Both the position numbers and the translations under genes were made by a program. A DNA stretch of 16,737 nt from an uncultured Ruminococcus sp. (GTDB taxonomy: Bacteria; Bacillota; Clostridia; Oscillospirales; Ruminococcaceae), in NCBI GenBank assembly GCA_910579955.1, contig CAJTWE010000035.1, positions 1-16,737 on the forward strand, in the 5' to 3' direction. This document shows, piece after piece, positions 1-6,885 of the stretch. Position 1 is the stretch's first letter, and each line of letters begins with the position of its first letter. The notes beneath the pieces were generated by a model. That model did no database searches. It was not told where the DNA came from and worked only from the letters and a program-made list of their open reading frames with translations.

Positions 1-366
1 GCCAACTGCATAACTATTCCATGCAGTGTTATTAACAAAATCTCCACCAACAGCAACTCTTCCTTCAGCGTCAGATTCATTAGGCTCAAAATTCTCAAAT
101 GTGAAAACACAAAACTGTGAAGCAATACCAAGAGCATACTGGCTGTTGGCATTGTTGATAACACCTTCTACAGTATCTGCATGTAGTGTACTATTTGTAT
201 TACTACCCTTAAGCAATGTTACATCATCAGTTTCATTGTCGCCCTTAAGGCTTGTAACCACATTTGCAGCACTTACAGTAGCAGCATTTGGCAACACTAA
301 ACTTGTCGCAACCATTGCAGCAGCCAGAAAGCCGCTAAATAGTCTACTCTTTAATGGCTTATTCAT
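1..366 (-). CDS. Exported choice-of-anchor A-type surface protein, N-terminal part (runs off the window)
   Basis: The minus-strand frame starts at ATG 366-364 and stays open to the window edge, giving 122 residues. A ribosome binding site AAGGAGGT (384-377) lies 10 nt upstream. Residues 1-35 form a Sec signal peptide: a basic start (MNKPLKSR), a hydrophobic core (FLAAAMVATSLVLP) and a probable cleavage after VSA. Around residues 77-122 the protein reads ALGIASQFCVFTFENF, then AEGRVAVGGDF. This resembles the start of the choice-of-anchor A domain, in which 'F.vF.f.d...s.s.d.eGrvAvGG' is conserved, in proteins that end in varied cell-surface anchors. I infer a secreted or wall-bound protein; its ligand and anchor cannot be seen because the C-terminus is missing. 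It stands apart from its neighbours and is transcribed away from the transporter gene. A long leader precedes it. Confidence 0.75.
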   Translation of the reverse strand, partial: MNKPLKSRLFSGFLAAAMVATSLVLPNAATVSAANVVTSLKGDNETDDVTLLKGSNTNSTLHADTVEGVINNANSQYALGIASQFCVFTFENFEPNESDAEGRVAVGGDFVNNTAWNSYAVG

Positions 367-402
367 TTGTCAAATTACCTCCTTAAAAATAAACAAATAT
401 TT

Positions 403-462
403 TTATCCAGAATTAAATATTCCTACAACCACCTCCTCAAATGAAAAAGCTGCTTTTTTCAC
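403..462 (-). CDS. Possible leader micro-ORF (19 aa)
   Basis: A GTG codon at 462-460 follows a strong GGGGAGGA ribosome binding site (about 477-470) at 7-8 nt. It opens a 19-codon frame, MKKAAFSFEEVVVGIFNSG, ending in TAA 36 nt before the start of the surface-protein gene. It lies inside the predicted 5' leader of that gene. An overlapping ATG ten bases upstream would instead give a 10-residue peptide. It could be a regulatory leader peptide or chance. I know no family for it, and only the ribosome binding site supports it. Confidence 0.25.
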   Translation of the reverse strand: MKKAAFSFEEVVVGIFNSG

Positions 463-676
463 GGTTCATTCCTCCCCTTTTTAACGTAATTTTAATAATA
501 TTGGTAAAAAGCAATTCCACCTAATCCTGCTTGTCCGCAGAAAAGTAATATATATGACAAATTGAATAGTGTACTGTAAAGCTTCTCCCTATGTGCGTTA
601 AAGAAAAACTCATTATTTTCATAAAAACATAAATCTTTATAAAATTTATATATTACTATATATGATGGTCATATTA

Positions 677-705
677 ATTTTATCACATGATTATCACTTT
701 GTCAA
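677..705 (-). promoter_or_regulatory. Sigma-A promoter for the surface-protein gene
   Basis: On the minus strand, TTGACA (705-700) and TAAAAT (682-677) are separated by 17 bp. Transcription would start near 670, giving a leader of about 300 nt before the ATG at 366. The -35 box is perfect and the -10 box has one mismatch. The remaining intergenic DNA from about 706 to 900 is very AT-rich, and I see nothing else in it. Confidence 0.7.
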
Positions 706-900
706 TAGAAATATAAGCCTATAATGACAACTTTTCTCATCATTTTAAACATAAAACTATAATAACAATTCCTCATACCATTTTTTTAAAATAAATCCTT
801 TTGTTATATTATAAATAGTATACGCTAGAATAAAATATGACTATATGCCTAAAACTTTATTGCTCAATTGTATAAACTGCCGAAAAATAATGCCCCACGC

Positions 901-928
901 TTGACATATGAGTTTTAAGTGATATAAT
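901..928 (+). promoter_or_regulatory. Consensus sigma-A promoter for the transporter operon
   Basis: TTGACA (901-906) and TATAAT (923-928) both match consensus exactly, with a 16-bp spacer. The start point should be near 935, leaving a leader of about 124 nt before the transporter ATG. Such a strong core promoter fits control after initiation, by the leader, or by a repressor whose site is not obvious. Confidence 0.8.
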
Positions 929-938
929 AAAAAAGGCT

Positions 939-1044
939 TGTAATTTTTTGGGAAATTGCTGTCGTTTTTCCCATGCGAGTTTCTACATAACTCATATTAC
1001 AGCTGTGCAGGTTTTTTATCTGCAAAATTCATATATTTGATGAA
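939..1044 (+). ncRNA. Candidate structured leader RNA (three-way junction) of the transporter mRNA
   Basis: The leader contains complementary segments that nest as a three-way junction. P1 is TGTAAT (939-944) with ATTACA (996-1001). P2 is TGGGAAA (949-955) with TTTCCCA (967-973). P3 is GAGTT (977-981) with AACTC (989-993). Two further hairpins follow: TGCAG/CTGCA (1006-1010, 1020-1024) and TTCAT/ATGAA (1028-1032, 1040-1044). The last touches the AAAGGGG ribosome binding site at 1043-1049. I cannot match it to a named riboswitch class. The fold was worked out by eye, and AT-rich DNA gives short stems by chance. Confidence 0.35.
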
Positions 1045-1058
1045 AGGGGTCTATTTCT

Positions 1059-2411
1059 ATGACAGCAGCATCTATAGTAGCAATAATAATTTTTGTTGCT
1101 ATGTTTCTCCTGATTATCACCGAAAAAATCGAGAAACACATCACAACTCTCTGCTGCGGTGCGCTTACATTAATATTCGTTTTTGGTATTTGTATGCGTG
1201 ACCTCGGCGCAATCTGGGATACTATTAATCTCTCAGCAATCGTAAATCCGGAATTTTGGCACTCAACCGGTGCGGAATCAGAATCAGGCGGTATAGATTG
1301 GTCAACTATTCTGTTCCTTGCAGGCATGATGGTCATGGTTGAGGGTATGGCAAGAGTAGGATTCTTCCGTTGGCTCTGTATGCTCATCGCTAAACTTGTT
1401 CATTACAAGACTGTTCCGATTTTCTTCGCATTTATGTGCATGTCATTCGTTCTTGCCATGTTCATTGACAGTATTACTGTTATACTGTTCCTTGCATCAA
1501 TTACAATTGAACTGGCTCGTCTACTTAAATTTAAGCCTGTGCCTATGATATTGGCAGAAATTTTCTGTGCTAATCTCGGCGGTTCTGCTACCATGTGCGG
1601 TGATCCGCCTAATATAATTATCGGCACTCAGCTAGGTTATACATTTACAGACTTTATCACTAATACTGGTATTATTGCAATAATTTCCTTTGTATTTATT
1701 CTTGCATATTTTTATCTTATCATGCGTAAAGATTTAAAAGGAAATGCTTCTCCGGAAGACTTCGCTAATCTGCCATCTCCTGCAAGCGCAATTACTGACA
1801 AGCCCGGCTTTATTATTAACACAATAATCTTCCTGGCTGCTGTCGTTCTCCTTGTAACTCATGCTACAACACACCTCACTGTTGCCTTTATCGGCGTATC
1901 TGTTGCAGTTGTTACAATGATAACTTCTGGTAAACACATACTGGAAATACTAAAAAAAGTCGATTATAAAACCCTGCTGTTCTTTACAGGTCTGTTCATC
2001 GTTGTATGCGGACTTGAAAAAACCGGAGTTCTTGAAATTATTGCCGAATTTATCCAGAAGATCAGCGGTGGAAATATTTATCTGATGATTGCTATAATTA
2101 TCTGGTTCTCCGCTATTGCAAGCGCATTTATTGATAATATTCCTTTTGCTGCAACTATGGTTCCCGTTATCAAGGCACTTTCTGCTACAGCTGGAGTAAA
2201 TATTGATGTTCTTGCATGGTCTCTTGCTATGGGTACTGATGTCGGCGGCAGTGCAACACCTATCGGCGCATCTGCTAACGTTGTTGGTACATCCGCTGCT
2301 GCTAAGGCTGGTCATCCTATTGGTTGGGGTGAGTATTGCAAAAAAATGGCACCAGCAACAGTTATCGTTCTTTTAATCAGCACAATCTATATTTGTGCAG
2401 TATATCTATAA
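1059..2411 (+). CDS. NhaD/ArsB-type (ion transporter superfamily) membrane permease
   Basis: This 450-residue integral membrane protein is mostly hydrophobic helices. ATG 1059 follows AAAGGGG (1043-1049) at 9 nt. Two inverted-repeat signature loops of the ArsB/NhaD/SLC13-like families are clear: NLGGSATMCGDPPNIIIG in the first half (about residues 168-185), and DVGGSATPIGASANVVGT near the C-terminus (about 395-412). MFIDSITVILFLAS and DNIPFAATMVP are matching helix-hairpin segments. Known relatives exchange Na+ for H+ (NhaD), export arsenite (ArsB) or import dicarboxylates. No ars genes lie nearby, so a Na+/H+ antiporter or anion permease is more likely than arsenite export, but substrate cannot be read from sequence. 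It shares a transcription unit with the downstream kinase-like gene (18 nt apart). Confidence 0.85.
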   Translation: MTAASIVAIIIFVAMFLLIITEKIEKHITTLCCGALTLIFVFGICMRDLGAIWDTINLSAIVNPEFWHSTGAESESGGIDWSTILFLAGMMVMVEGMARVGFFRWLCMLIAKLVHYKTVPIFFAFMCMSFVLAMFIDSITVILFLASITIELARLLKFKPVPMILAEIFCANLGGSATMCGDPPNIIIGTQLGYTFTDFITNTGIIAIISFVFILAYFYLIMRKDLKGNASPEDFANLPSPASAITDKPGFIINTIIFLAAVVLLVTHATTHLTVAFIGVSVAVVTMITSGKHILEILKKVDYKTLLFFTGLFIVVCGLEKTGVLEIIAEFIQKISGGNIYLMIAIIIWFSAIASAFIDNIPFAATMVPVIKALSATAGVNIDVLAWSLAMGTDVGGSATPIGASANVVGTSAAAKAGHPIGWGEYCKKMAPATVIVLLISTIYICAVYL

Positions 2412-2429
2412 TAAGGAGTGTGTGTATAT

Positions 2430-3038
2430 ATGAGCAAACAGATGATTATTTCTATCAGCCGTGAATACGGAAGCGGTGGTCATGAAATAGCTAAAATGCT
2501 TTCTGAACGCCTCGGTATTTCATTCTATGACAGAAATATGCTTGATGATATTGCTAAGTATATGGATGTTGACGTAGATAATCTCCACAAGTATGATGAA
2601 AAAAGAAAGAAGCCGATAATATCCAGAACTGTTCGTGGACATTCAAACTCTCCTGAGGAAATTATTGCAGAGATTCAGTTTAATTATTTGAAGAAAAAAG
2701 CTGAATCCGGTGAGTCCTTTGTAGTAGTTGGACGCTGTGCTGAACATGTTCTTAGTGATTATCCGGGAATGATTCCTATTTTCATACTCGGTGATGAGGC
2801 TGAGAAAAGCAAACGCGTTCAAATGGTTCGTAATGTAACTGCTTCCGAAGCCATCAGCATAATGAATCGACATGACAAGACACGTAAAGCTTATCACAAT
2901 TCGCACTGTCCAAATAAATGGGGAGATTCAAGAAGCTATGAGATCTCCATTAATTCAAGCAAACTCGGTCTTGAGCATACAGTTGATCTGCTTGCAGATT
3001 TTATAAAAATACGCATGGACAGTACCGACAACAACTAA
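2430..3038 (+). CDS. Cytidylate kinase-like P-loop family protein
   Basis: This is a 202-residue protein. I chose ATG 2430 over the in-frame GTG at 2418 because the GTG overlaps the ribosome binding site AAGGAG (2413-2418), which serves the ATG at 11 nt. The N-terminus IISISREYGSGGHEIAKML (about residues 6-24) is the modified P-loop of the cytidylate-kinase-like family (Pfam Cytidylate_kin2), with SREYGSGG replacing the usual GxxGxGK. VVVGRCAEHVL (about 97-107) and the basic lid-like RHDKTRKAYHN (about 146-156) also fit. True Cmk proteins are ~220 aa with GPAGSGKST, so this is the '-like' group, whose substrate is generally unknown. It is probably a cytosolic phosphotransferase. Its 18-nt spacing from the transporter gene suggests co-expression and perhaps a role in controlling transport. 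Confidence 0.8.
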   Translation: MSKQMIISISREYGSGGHEIAKMLSERLGISFYDRNMLDDIAKYMDVDVDNLHKYDEKRKKPIISRTVRGHSNSPEEIIAEIQFNYLKKKAESGESFVVVGRCAEHVLSDYPGMIPIFILGDEAEKSKRVQMVRNVTASEAISIMNRHDKTRKAYHNSHCPNKWGDSRSYEISINSSKLGLEHTVDLLADFIKIRMDSTDNN

Positions 3039-3061
3039 TAAACTGATAATATTAGTTTTAT

Positions 3062-3103
3062 ATCTACTGTAGCTTTAAAGCTTAAAACTACAGCAGATTT
3101 TTT
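3062..3103 (+). terminator. Rho-independent terminator after the kinase-like gene
   Basis: ATCTACTGTAG (3062-3072) pairs with CTACAGCAGAT (3088-3098) with one A-C mismatch, followed by a run of T to 3103. It lies between the kinase-like stop and the clostripain gene, which has no good separate promoter after it. It may therefore be leaky and set a lower level of the downstream gene. Confidence 0.75.
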
Positions 3104-3126
3104 ATAATAATATAATGGAGGATAAA

Positions 3127-5355
3127 ATGCACAGTAAAGTAAAACTATCAGCGCTAATTTTAACTAGCACAATAATGGTAGGACTTATAACCGGATGCTC
3201 TGACAGCAACAGCGTTAAGCCAAGTAAGGACATAAACGGTCAAAGTAACTACGACGAATCATCTGCACAAGATAACGGCTACGATGGCGTTATTGATAAT
3301 GTGGATAGTAACGGTGATGAAACCGGTGAGGTATATTCTCAAACTATCATGATTTACATGGTAGGTTCTGATCTTGAGTCTAGATATGGAGCAGCTACAC
3401 TTGACCTTACAGAAATGGAAAAAGCAATGCCGTCTACAGGTGATAATAATATTATCGTATGCACAGGCGGTGCTTCAAAATGGCAGAACACTATGATCTC
3501 GGAAGATGATCAGACTCTTCTCAATCTAAAGGATGGCGCATTTAGCATTGTAGATACTTTAGATTCAAAAAATATGGGTGAATCCGAAAATCTTTGCAGC
3601 TTCATAGAACAGTGTATGGAAAATTGCGAAAGTGATTTATATAGCCTTATTCTTTGGGATCATGGTGCAGGTCCAATTCTTGGCTATGGCCTTGATGAAA
3701 ACTTTGACGATATAATGAGTCTTCCCGAAATGAAAAACGCTCTGGAAAATTCAGTTGGAAAATCCGGTAAAAAACTGGAATGGATAGGCTTTGATGCTTG
3801 TCTTATGAGTTCTATGGAGATTTGCGATGCGTTTGCACCTTATGCAAATTATATTATAGCCTCTCAGGAAACTGAACCGGGTTGGGGCTGGAATTACGAA
3901 TTTTTGTCTGCTCTTTCTCAGCCTAATATGGACGGAGCACATCTCGGCAAGGAAATAATTGATTCTTATATGGAATATGGTGAAGAACTTTTTGAAGTAA
4001 ATCCAAATGCTTACTCTGATCTTACTTTGTCTTGTCTTGATCTGAATAAATATCAGCAGGCAGAAGATGCTTTCAATAATTTTTTCACAGAAGCTCACAG
4101 TTCGCTGTCTGTAGAAACATTTCCTAATACAGTACAGCAAAGAAGTCGTGTCAAAGAGTTTGGCGGTTTCTCTTCAAACTTTAATTATTGTTTGGTAGAT
4201 GCAGTGGATCTTATAGACAAGCTGGCAATAGATGATTCAAAAACAGAAGATGCAGTTATTAGTGCTATAAGAGATATGACCGTCTATATGCGTACAAACG
4301 TTGAAAATGCATCCGGCGTATCAATTTGTTATCCACAAAATCCTAATGATGAATATTCAAAAGCGTGTATAAAGCTAGACGAATCTATAGGCTTTTCCGA
4401 AAATTACGTAAAATATTTAAATGACTTTTATGCTATACACAATGGTGAAACAATTGCACCTGACTGGAATATAGCAGGCGCTGAAAGTTCTGTTTATGAC
4501 GTTGCAGTTCCTATTGCAGAACCGGATGATGATGAAATAGACTCTGAGAATGACGATATTGATGATATTGACGATAAAGACAATTCAGAAGATGAGCCAG
4601 ACTACGATGATGATACAGATAATATCCTTGAACCCGGAAAAGATATCTGCTTAAAGCTTACTCCTGAGCAAAAAGCAAACTTTGGTAGTGCTTCATACTA
4701 TATTCTATGCAAAGCAAGCGATAGTGAATTTGCGGATATAATATATGATGAACGTATTGATGATATGTATGTATTCATTCATGGCGGAAAAAATGTCCAA
4801 ATGGACGATGCCGGAATTCTGCACGCTTACTATAACAATAACGTTGTCTACATGAAAAGCGAAAAAACCGGTGAGCTTTCAAGTATACCTATGGTTCTTA
4901 TAGATAACGATTCGTCATCTAAGGAAAAACGATATCTCAGTTCAGTTGTTCTGACATATGCAGCTGAAGATATTTCAGATTGGGTAATTGATGCGGCAAA
5001 TCTACAAATAATTGTAGATAGTGAACATCCAAATGGTGAAATCAGAAGTGCTGTTCCAATTATTGGAAAAGATGAAATACAAAGAGCAAGCAAACAGCTG
5101 CTTTCACTTGACGATTACACATATATGGCTGTTACCGGCACTTGTAATTATTTGACAAGAGACCAAAACGGAAATCTTCTGCCGTTCTTTGATTGGGAGA
5201 AATCAGGCAGTTTACTGGGATTTGAACAGGACCTTACAGAAGGATATTCTCTGGAAGTTACATCTATTAAAAATCCTGAAAATTATGTTTGTATGTTCAT
5301 TGTAACAGATTCACAAGGCAACGCCTCAGTATCTGAGCTTATTCCTCTTGGATAA
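3127..5355 (+). CDS. Clostripain-family (C11) cysteine peptidase, lipoprotein
   Basis: This is a 742-residue protein. ATG 3127 follows GGAGG (3117-3121) at 5 nt; an ATG at 3115 overlaps that site and is less likely. The signal peptide ends in the lipobox LITGC with Cys24, so it should be anchored to the outer membrane face. The C11 domain begins at IMIYMVGSDLES (about residue 74). The catalytic His is in LILWDHGAG (His179) and the catalytic Cys in FDACLMSS (Cys225), as in clostripain. ASQETEPGWGWNY follows. Clostripain relatives cleave after Arg or Lys and are often self-processed. A very acidic Asp/Glu linker (about residues 460-500) separates the peptidase from a C-terminal region of about 240 residues that I do not recognise. 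No partner gene for a substrate is nearby. It ends just before the convergent plsY. Confidence 0.88.
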   Translation: MHSKVKLSALILTSTIMVGLITGCSDSNSVKPSKDINGQSNYDESSAQDNGYDGVIDNVDSNGDETGEVYSQTIMIYMVGSDLESRYGAATLDLTEMEKAMPSTGDNNIIVCTGGASKWQNTMISEDDQTLLNLKDGAFSIVDTLDSKNMGESENLCSFIEQCMENCESDLYSLILWDHGAGPILGYGLDENFDDIMSLPEMKNALENSVGKSGKKLEWIGFDACLMSSMEICDAFAPYANYIIASQETEPGWGWNYEFLSALSQPNMDGAHLGKEIIDSYMEYGEELFEVNPNAYSDLTLSCLDLNKYQQAEDAFNNFFTEAHSSLSVETFPNTVQQRSRVKEFGGFSSNFNYCLVDAVDLIDKLAIDDSKTEDAVISAIRDMTVYMRTNVENASGVSICYPQNPNDEYSKACIKLDESIGFSENYVKYLNDFYAIHNGETIAPDWNIAGAESSVYDVAVPIAEPDDDEIDSENDDIDDIDDKDNSEDEPDYDDDTDNILEPGKDICLKLTPEQKANFGSASYYILCKASDSEFADIIYDERIDDMYVFIHGGKNVQMDDAGILHAYYNNNVVYMKSEKTGELSSIPMVLIDNDSSSKEKRYLSSVVLTYAAEDISDWVIDAANLQIIVDSEHPNGEIRSAVPIIGKDEIQRASKQLLSLDDYTYMAVTGTCNYLTRDQNGNLLPFFDWEKSGSLLGFEQDLTEGYSLEVTSIKNPENYVCMFIVTDSQGNASVSELIPLG

Positions 5356-5378
5356 ATTTATTGATGCTTTATAAACAC

Positions 5379-5412
5379 AAAAAGACGCTGGATATTTAAT
5401 TCAGCGTCTTTT
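5379..5412. terminator. Bidirectional terminator between convergent genes
   Basis: AAAAAGACGCTG and CAGCGTCTTTT (5402-5412) form a stem with A-runs on one side and T-runs on the other, so it works on both strands. It ends the clostripain gene (+) and plsY (-), whose stop codons are 62 bp apart. Confidence 0.85.
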
Positions 5413-5417
5413 CATAT

Positions 5418-6035
5418 TTATTTACTATTAGAAATAAGGTCGTTTTTTATGTATTCTCTGATTTTAACTGCACTGCCGTGAATTGCATCTGATAAATTTT
5501 CTAAGTGAGCAAAAACAATAACTGCTCCCAAAATTATAGATGCAACAAGATCAGCAACAGTATTTGTCTTTAACCAAACAAAAATTGGAAAAATTATAGA
5601 TGACGAAACAGGAATGAAAACTGCATAATTCAAAATCAACATAAGTGAAAGTCCAATTATCAGCAGTATTAAAAAAGCCGTAGGATCATATGCTAAAACA
5701 AGACCTCCTAAAGAAGCAAGTCCCTTTCCGCCCTTAAACTTCATATAAAAAGGAAAAATATGACCTACTACAACTGCCGTACCTGCAACAAGCGGAATCA
5801 ACGTACTCAAGGGAAATAGGAAAGCCGCAAGTTTTACAGTGAAAAAAGCTTTCATAACATCGAAAAGCATTACAAGTAATCCATATAATTTTCCGAAATT
5901 AAGCATAACATTTGTTGCTCCCAGATTTCCTGTACCATTTTCACGTAAATCTTTCTTTTTTAATTTTGACAGCAATGCAGACGGACTTACCGAGCCAAGT
6001 AAATATCCAAACGAAATACACAAAAACACTTTCAT
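5418..6035 (-). CDS. plsY: Glycerol-3-phosphate acyltransferase PlsY (somewhat divergent)
   Basis: This 205-residue multi-spanning membrane protein has the usual PlsY length. ATG 6035 follows GAGAGGG at about 10 nt. PlsY uses acyl-phosphate to acylate sn-glycerol-3-phosphate, making lysophosphatidate in the first step of phospholipid synthesis. Motif 1 is intact: GSVSPSALLSK (14-24), then LRENGTGNLGATNV (30-43). Motif 2 is GHIFPFYMKFKGGKGLAS (91-108), the glycine-rich glycerol-phosphate site. Motif 3 is recognisable as AHLENLSDAIHGSAV (176-190), but the Arg usually after His is Leu and the usual Glu after the final Gly is absent. The fold and first two motifs make the family firm; a second plsY elsewhere is possible. 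It is a single gene with its own promoter and a shared terminator. Confidence 0.88.
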   Translation of the reverse strand: MKVFLCISFGYLLGSVSPSALLSKLKKKDLRENGTGNLGATNVMLNFGKLYGLLVMLFDVMKAFFTVKLAAFLFPLSTLIPLVAGTAVVVGHIFPFYMKFKGGKGLASLGGLVLAYDPTAFLILLIIGLSLMLILNYAVFIPVSSSIIFPIFVWLKTNTVADLVASIILGAVIVFAHLENLSDAIHGSAVKIREYIKNDLISNSK

Positions 6036-6152
6036 ATATTAAATTCCCTCTCTTTAAATAAAAGCATCGTAATTTTACATTTATGTACAACAATAATCTG
6101 ATATGCGTGGAGCGTAGCTCTATTTTACATATCTAAAAAGACATTAAAATAT

Positions 6153-6181
6153 ATTATATCACATTTTTCTTCAAAAGTCAA
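6153..6181 (-). promoter_or_regulatory. Sigma-A promoter of plsY
   Basis: On the minus strand, TTGACT (6181-6176) and TATAAT (6158-6153) are 17 bp apart. Initiation near 6146 leaves a leader of about 110 nt with a small GAGC/GCTC hairpin (around 6107-6117). It starts directly after a terminator, so plsY is independent of the upstream RNA unit. Confidence 0.75.
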
Positions 6182-6185
6182 GTAC

Positions 6186-6218
6186 AACAAAGCTGCCGAA
6201 TCAAGCAGATACGGCAGC
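6186..6218 (-). terminator. Terminator of the long non-coding transcription unit
   Basis: On the minus strand GCTGCCG (6218-6212) pairs perfectly with CGGCAGC (6198-6192), followed by TTTGTTGT. The T-run is interrupted but usable. It sits immediately upstream of the plsY -35 box, so it separates the two units. Confidence 0.65.
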
Positions 6219-6549
6219 CTATTATACACAATATTCAATTTTGCCTATTTTAATTTGAAAGAACTTTCATTCTTTCACTTGAATTTCGATGGGACTCACT
6301 CCTTACTGTTACGGATTAAATAGTCTAAATGCAACAACAATTTTCATATTCATCACGCCATCTCATTAAATTCAAAAGATTCAAAAATAAGTAAAAACTT
6401 ATACCATCGGTCTCACCTTTAATTATTTTTTCACCATGCTATTTAGCTTAACTATAATCTTGCCAAGCCATTGGAATCACCATTTTCAATAAATTTTATA
6501 AGCCTTTTTTAATATTCAATTGTAGTCAGTTATTAACCATCAAGATTGA

Positions 6550-6700
6550 TTGTAACCGGCACGAGTTTATTACTTTAACAGTGGCCCTCACTGCTGTTCA
6601 GCAGCCCTCACTCACTAATTCTCCGTTCACCAGGCACTTTTCCAATCCAAATGACAAACATACTGTGGTGTTTCTTTTGCCATCGGATTTCACCCTTCCT
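6550..6700 (-). repeat. Module copy B of the non-coding unit
   Basis: On the minus strand it runs from AGGAAGGG through ATCCGATGGCAA and CACAGTA, then GGTGA, GGCTGCTGAA, TTAAAGTAAT and finally CGTGCCGGTTA. The same landmarks occur in the same order in copy A at 6886-7033. By eye the two are roughly two-thirds identical with small insertions and deletions. Confidence 0.6.
6627..6683 (-). CDS. Possible micro-ORF B (18 aa)
   Basis: ATG 6683 follows AGGAAGGG (6700-6693). The 18-residue frame reads MAKETPQYVCHLDWKSAW and ends in TGA. It aligns with micro-ORF A in the other module copy (ETQYIC against ETPQYVC). Several differences between the copies are silent: TAC/TAT, TGC/TGT and CTG/TTG. The peptide may be real, or the frame may be a by-product of a conserved RNA element. 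Confidence 0.3.
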   Translation of the reverse strand: MAKETPQYVCHLDWKSAW

Positions 6701-6885
6701 GCTTTTACTTATGTACAGTTAAATCTCATCTACCGTACATGGGAACAACCCTCTTCCGTTATACTTCAGCATCTATTTAAAGGCATATCGCCGAAGATTC
6801 AGAATCGTCATCACTCTGAATTACGTTCACCTATGCTGTCCTATGATATAACGTTTATTTCATACAGTTACATCTGCTAAATCAG

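Noticed and set aside
971..1001. Resemblance to a purine riboswitch (GTTTCTAC and a three-way junction)
   Set aside because: In purine riboswitches that sequence is in the junction between two stems; here it is mostly in the P3 stem and loop. Other core bases and the loop-loop partner sequences are absent, and the gene is not a purine gene.
956..1201. Plus-strand frame across the transporter leader and start
   Set aside because: It overlaps the transporter gene in another frame and has no usable ribosome binding site. The transporter frame carries family motifs.
1059..2411. Assignment of the transporter specifically as ArsB arsenite exporter
   Set aside because: Signature loops are shared across ArsB, NhaD and SLC13-like proteins, and there is no arsR, arsC or arsA nearby, so only the superfamily can be claimed.
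2418..2429. Upstream GTG start for the kinase-like gene
   Set aside because: The GTG overlaps the AAGGAG ribosome binding site, which serves ATG 2430, and the family N-terminus begins after that ATG.
6660..6710. Resemblance to a cobalamin riboswitch or T-box (GGAAGGGTGAAATCC)
   Set aside because: The order and spacing of the other conserved boxes do not fit cobalamin, and the T-box core AGGGTGGNACCGCG is absent. No B12 or aminoacylation gene follows.
6700..6780. Possible group II intron domain V (GTACGGT with flanking stem)
   Set aside because: The AGCCGTAT/GAAA domain V pattern is missing and no maturase or reverse transcriptase frame is nearby.
6581..6880. Plus-strand open frame of 99 codons in the gene-free region
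   Set aside because: It lacks a ribosome binding site and any recognisable motif, and runs antisense to the promoter-driven unit. It is probably a by-product of the structured minus-strand sequence.
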